Shown here piece by piece: positions 14,836 through 17,000 of a stretch of DNA of 17,000 nucleotides. The stretch lies in assembly GCF_001571105.1 (NCBI RefSeq), contig NZ_BCTD01000095.1. The stretch is one strand, 5' to 3'. Under the pieces are notes generated by a model. That model was not told the origin of the DNA. It worked only from the letters and a program-made list of their open reading frames with translations, and did not search any database. Source of the stretch: Azotobacter vinelandii (GTDB taxonomy: Bacteria; Pseudomonadota; Gammaproteobacteria; Pseudomonadales; Pseudomonadaceae). The position numbers were made by a program, and so were the translations under genes. Within the stretch, counting starts at the first letter, position 1; every line of letters starts with the position of its first letter.

Positions 14836-15042
14836 ATGAACATGTGGCGATTGACTGCAGCGGTTATTGTAGCCAGTGCAATCACTGCGCTAGGTGTGAT
14901 GGCGTGCGTCTGGCTTGCCAAGCTATTAGTGCCGGCCTTCCTCATACATAAGGACAGCGCCTGGTTCCTGCCAACAGTGCTTGCCTTGCCTGGTTTATCG
15001 GCCGTCTTGTTGGTATTCGGCAAGTGGCGGGCCAAGCCCTGA
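14836..15042 (+). CDS. 68-residue membrane protein (cassette gene)
   Basis: Encodes MNMWRLTAAVIVASAITALG, then a second hydrophobic segment (PTVLALPGLSAVLLVFGKW), with a basic C-terminus KWRAKP. Two membrane segments are predicted. The ATG at 14836 has AGGAAAG 4-5 nt upstream; a TTG at 14818 is possible but lies inside the attC core. The stop codon is the TGA that overlaps the next attC. The small size, the flanking attC sites on both sides and the lack of homologs I can recall make it a typical orphan integron cassette product. Confidence 0.6.
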   Translation: MNMWRLTAAVIVASAITALGVMACVWLAKLLVPAFLIHKDSAWFLPTVLALPGLSAVLLVFGKWRAKP

Positions 15043-15096
15043 TAATTCATTCAAGCCGACGCCGCTTCGCGGCACGACTTGACTCAAGCGTTAGAC
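15037..15096 (+). other. attC recombination site 2
   Basis: The body AATTCATTCAAGCCGACGCC, hairpin GCCGC-TTC-GCGGC, and right arm TTGACTCAAGCGTTAGAC are nearly identical to widely distributed attC sites of Pseudomonas and Xanthomonas cassettes. The right core GTTAGAC fits GTTRRRY perfectly. The left core CCCTGAT deviates from RYYYAAC, because the cassette gene's stop codon runs into it. Length is about 60 bp. Confidence 0.82.
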
Positions 15097-15131
15097 TCAT
15101 AACCTTTGCAAGACAGACGTCGCACCCCAAG

Positions 15132-15574
15132 ATGAAATTCCAGTGCACCGACTACAAGAAGCTGTCTGGCAAGCAACAGGAAATCTACAACTTTCAGAAA
15201 GTCGCGGGCGTGTCTGCAACTACGCTTTCAATTACATCAAGCGGGCCGACGACTGGCTTGGCACTGATTTTTTCGTCTACTACAAGGATGGAATCGAAAC
15301 CTTGAAGGTCCAGTTGAAGGGCGCTTGACCATCGACGGGAAGTATCTTGGCAAAGGTCTGTACATTGCATTTCCACTGGACGGCTGCTGATGCCTCCGCT
15401 CGAGCATCATTGCACGATGGTTCAGCTTTTCCCCGAAGAACCTCTTCAATGGGAGACGATTTTCATATGGAGAACTTCACCCATGACGGAATGTCCGGCG
15501 GAGTGATTTCTCCGAGCTTCTGGCGCGAAGCTGCGACTCCGTTATTACAGTCTCGATATACTGACGAAACATGA
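15132..15574 (+). pseudogene. Frameshifted cassette gene (MKFQCTDYKKL family)
   Basis: Starting at ATG 15132 the frame reads MKFQCTDYKKLSGKQQEIYN and FQKVAGVSA. It then needs a frame change near 15218 to continue as YAFNYIKRADDWLG and TDFFVYYKDGIETLKVQLKG. A second change near 15322 gives LTIDGKYLGKGLYIAFPLDG. Joined, these match a small hypothetical protein family that I recall as common in integron cassette arrays. Each break is explained by a single missing base. Downstream pieces to about 15574 (for example MVQLFPEEPLQWE, then a different frame with GGVISPSFW) may be the decayed C-terminus, with at least one more shift. The gene begins 36 nt after attC site 2. Function of the family is unknown to me. 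Confidence 0.65.
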
Positions 15575-15634
15575 CCGATCATTCCGGCGAATACCTTTCT
15601 CGATGCAATCCAACCCAGATGCCTGGTCACTGAC

Positions 15635-16114
15635 TTGAACCGCTCCCGCGCCTCGTTCGCCCGATTCGTGGAACAGCGCCTTGGCCGCAGTGCCGGCCCG
15701 GCAACGCCACGAAGCATGTTCGCCCGGCCTTTTGGTGCGCCGACGCTGCGGATGTTCTGGTACTACTGGAACCCGGTCTATGGCTATGTACTGCGCTACT
15801 TCTGCTACGCCCCTCTGCGCCGGGTGTTCGGTCCATCCATCTCGCTTCTGCTCACCTTCGCCGCCAGCGGTTTCCTGCTGCACGATGCGGTCCTGTTTCT
15901 GGTTCTCCGGCTCTCGGGCGTTTCTGCCCGGTTTTTCCCCGTGGTCACGGTCGGCTTCGTGATGGTGGCAATCGTCATACTCGTATCGGAACGTGCCGGC
16001 GTTACCTTGCGAAGTTTGTCTCCAGCCTGCCGGTGCATGGTCCACGCCTGCGTCCTGCTCGGTGCATTCGCCACTTCGCTACTGTTCGCGGCCTGGGTAA
16101 CCGCTGGAACCTGA
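15635..16114 (+). CDS. Small polytopic membrane protein, MBOAT/acyltransferase-like
   Basis: A 159-residue protein. A basic N-terminus (NRSRASFARFVEQRLGRSAG) leads to MFWYYWNPVYGYVLRYFCYA and then LLLTFAASGFLLHDAVLFL (about residues 71-89). Further membrane segments lie at roughly 100-117 and 134-155. The W-NP-xGY-L pattern followed by a hydrophobic segment with an embedded HD recalls the active-site histidine region of membrane-bound O-acyltransferase-like proteins, but the protein is much shorter. That assignment is tentative. The start is taken as TTG 15635. The first ATG in frame (15716) would remove conserved-looking sequence. GC content returns toward that of the host. It sits between the broken cassette gene and a decayed attC-like site. 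Confidence 0.55.
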   Translation: MNRSRASFARFVEQRLGRSAGPATPRSMFARPFGAPTLRMFWYYWNPVYGYVLRYFCYAPLRRVFGPSISLLLTFAASGFLLHDAVLFLVLRLSGVSARFFPVVTVGFVMVAIVILVSERAGVTLRSLSPACRCMVHACVLLGAFATSLLFAAWVTAGT

Positions 16115-16231
16115 CGTCTCCAGCGAGCGGCGAATCGGCATATATCCATAGCCTTTCACTTTGCAGTCGGACTCGATGGCGCCGTAGTCAGGAGAGGCGA
16201 ACAAGAGTAAGTTCCGATAACGATGTGAGAA

Positions 16232-16278
16232 ACCCGACAACTCATTCGAATCGACGCCGCTCGACTCAGGCACTGACG
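16232..16278 (+). other. Decayed attC-like site 3 (short)
   Basis: Left part ACCCGAC (one mismatch to RYYYAAC) then AACTCATTCGAATCGACGCC aligns with attC site 2. Right part TCGACTCAGGCACTGAC aligns with its right arm TTGACTCAAGCGTTAGAC. About 12 nt of the central hairpin are missing, giving 47 bp, and the right core is degenerate. It lies 7 nt before the next gene's ATG. Confidence 0.5.
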
Positions 16279-16284
16279 ACTACC

Positions 16285-16725
16285 ATGCGATACCGCGCGA
16301 TCACCCTTTCAATCATCGCTGCCTGGCTCGTCGGCTGTGGCGGCGACGACAACCTCGTTGCGTCCTATTCGATCGGAAAGGATGTGGCGCTTCGACTCGA
16401 GCTGAAGCCGATACACCCGTTCCTGGCGGAATACGAACGCATAGCGGTACTCCAGGGAGCCGACGGCTCCACTGTCCGCCAGAAGCTGGCCCTCGATACG
16501 GGCGGCTACTCGGCCACCAACCTGTACCAGTGCGGTCCGGCCCGTTTCATGCTCAAAGGCTATTTCGACAATTGGCTGATCGACACTGCCGCCGGCACCG
16601 TTCGTAGCGGTGCGTGCGACAGCCCTGTCTACATAGGCATATTCGAAGGAAAAGGCAGAGAGCCATGGCGTTTCCATTCCAGCCAGCAGCGGCCGGAGAA
16701 AGCGCTGATTCCGTCCGGCGGATAA
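16285..16725 (+). CDS. Small lipoprotein of unknown function
   Basis: A 146-residue protein with a lipoprotein signal peptide: MRYRAITLSIIAAWLVGCGG, lipobox LVGC, acylated C18, followed by GGDD. Asp at +4 rather than +2 makes outer-membrane sorting likely. The mature part is polar with a conserved-looking core (LELKPIHPFLAEYERIAVLQ) and two further cysteines (LYQCGPARF and SGACDSP) that could form a disulfide. I know no family for it. The longer open frame upstream (from 16033) crosses the attC-like site and is not credible as the start. No clear Shine-Dalgarno precedes the ATG. Flanked by attC-like sites 3 and 4, it has the layout of a single-gene cassette. Confidence 0.65.
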   Translation: MRYRAITLSIIAAWLVGCGGDDNLVASYSIGKDVALRLELKPIHPFLAEYERIAVLQGADGSTVRQKLALDTGGYSATNLYQCGPARFMLKGYFDNWLIDTAAGTVRSGACDSPVYIGIFEGKGREPWRFHSSQQRPEKALIPSGG

Positions 16726-16771
16726 TCCAGCTCATTCGACTTCGCCGGTCGGCTCGGTCCAGGCGTGAGAA
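16725..16771 (+). other. Decayed attC-like site 4 (short)
   Basis: ATCCAGC (one mismatch to RYYYAAC), TCATTCGACTTCGCCGG, and right arm TCCAGGCGTGAGAAC (compare CTCAAGCGTTAGGC) make a 47-bp element. It has the same length and similar layout to the site at 16232. It overlaps the lipoprotein stop codon and ends 4 nt before the next ATG. Confidence 0.42.
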
Positions 16772-16775
16772 CCCC

Positions 16776-17000
16776 ATGAAACACACCGCAAAAACCAGAA
16801 GCCGCCGACTCCGCAAGAAACTTCACGTCGGGGAGTTCCAGCAGTTCGGCTTCGATGTCGAATTCAGGCTATCCAGCGGACTTTCCGACCGGTTCTGGGA
16901 TGACCCGGTGCGCGGCAAGCCTCGGCCTTCAGGCCGGGGAAGGATAGCGCAGGGCGCGAAGCAGCCCTATACTCGCACCTGTACGAATAGACAGTATTTT
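16776..17000 (+). CDS. YggL-like protein, truncated or disrupted, running off the edge
   Basis: The frame opens MKHTAKTRSRRLRKKLHVGE, then FQQFGFDVEFRLSSGLSD. This matches the basic N-terminus of the YggL (DUF469) family (RSRRLRKKLHVGEFQELGF), a small protein linked to 50S ribosome association. After about residue 42 (RFWDD) the family sequence stops. The rest (PVRGKPRPSGRGRIAQGAKQ, and on to the edge) is low-complexity and coincides with a hairpin and a LexA-type site. So only the first 40 codons look authentic and the gene is probably broken near 16895-16905. No good Shine-Dalgarno is visible. It may be a cassette gene or host flank. Confidence 0.55.
   Translation, partial: MKHTAKTRSRRLRKKLHVGEFQQFGFDVEFRLSSGLSDRFWDDPVRGKPRPSGRGRIAQGAKQPYTRTCTNRQYF
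16920..16939. repeat. Hairpin resembling an IS200/IS605-type end
   Basis: CCTCGGCC, loop TTCA and GGCCGGGG form an 8-bp stem with one T-G wobble. The layout AAGCCTCGG...CCGGGGAAGGAT resembles the subterminal hairpin at the right end of IS200/IS605-type elements carrying tnpB. No transposase or tnpB is in the window, so this would be a remnant or the edge of an element outside. A simple terminator is an alternative. Confidence 0.3.
16979..16994. promoter_or_regulatory. LexA (SOS) box near the right edge
   Basis: CTGTACGAATAGACAG has the CTGT-N8-ACAG form of the gamma-proteobacterial LexA operator with an AT-rich centre. A possible -10 TATACT lies just upstream at 16968-16973, so LexA would block a plus-strand promoter. 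The controlled gene would be to the right of 17000. A minus-strand promoter is also possible. Confidence 0.55.

Noticed and set aside
16033..16284. N-terminal extension of the lipoprotein frame back to 16033
   Set aside because: It would overlap the preceding gene, cross the attC-like site, and bury the lipoprotein signal peptide inside the protein.
13559..17000. Integron integrase or transposase gene in the accessory region
   Set aside because: No frame on either strand shows tyrosine-recombinase (R-HxxR-Y), DDE or HUH motifs.
1..17000. CRISPR array, tRNA or rRNA genes
   Set aside because: No regularly spaced direct repeats and no cloverleaf or conserved rRNA segments were seen by eye.

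Overview
The window looks like a chromosomal segment of a high-GC Pseudomonas, probably near the P. aeruginosa lineage. Pointers are an OprD-family porin, a three-gene periplasmic gluconate dehydrogenase operon with a PtxS-like operator, a znuA/zur-znuC-znuB block, and a split class II ribonucleotide reductase (nrdJa/nrdJb) beside znuA, the order I recall from P. aeruginosa. No rRNA, tRNA or CRISPR array was seen.

Region 1 (1-5.8 kb) is sugar-acid and alcohol oxidation. On the minus strand, a gluconate 2-dehydrogenase operon (Tat-exported small subunit, GMC flavoprotein, triheme cytochrome c) is followed by a terminator and then the start of an OprD-type porin that runs off the left edge. Divergent from it is a zinc alcohol dehydrogenase. 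The shared intergenic region carries a near-perfect PtxS operator and a palindrome that fits the GntR operator as I recall it. This suggests control by gluconate/2-ketogluconate.

Region 2 (5.8-9.4 kb) is zinc homeostasis. zur-znuC-znuB are overlapping on the minus strand and znuA diverges on the plus strand, with a Zur-box-like sequence in the 62-bp gap between them. A small lipoprotein gene follows znuB.

Region 3 (9.4-13.3 kb) holds a bacterial transglutaminase-like protease gene lying directly upstream of nrdJa and nrdJb. The two nrdJ halves are separated by 63 nt containing a strong repeat-type hairpin.

Region 4 (13.3-17 kb) is accessory DNA with visibly lower GC in its first half. It holds an isochorismatase-family hydrolase, three tiny membrane-protein genes, a frameshifted gene of a family I associate with integron cassettes, a membrane protein resembling MBOAT-type acyltransferase fragments, a small lipoprotein, and the 5' part of a yggL-like gene. 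Two recognisable attC recombination sites, two shorter decayed attC-like sites and no integrase make it read as a cluster of attC sites lacking an integron integrase (CALIN). At the right edge yggL loses its family sequence, next to a hairpin and a good LexA box whose controlled gene lies outside the window.
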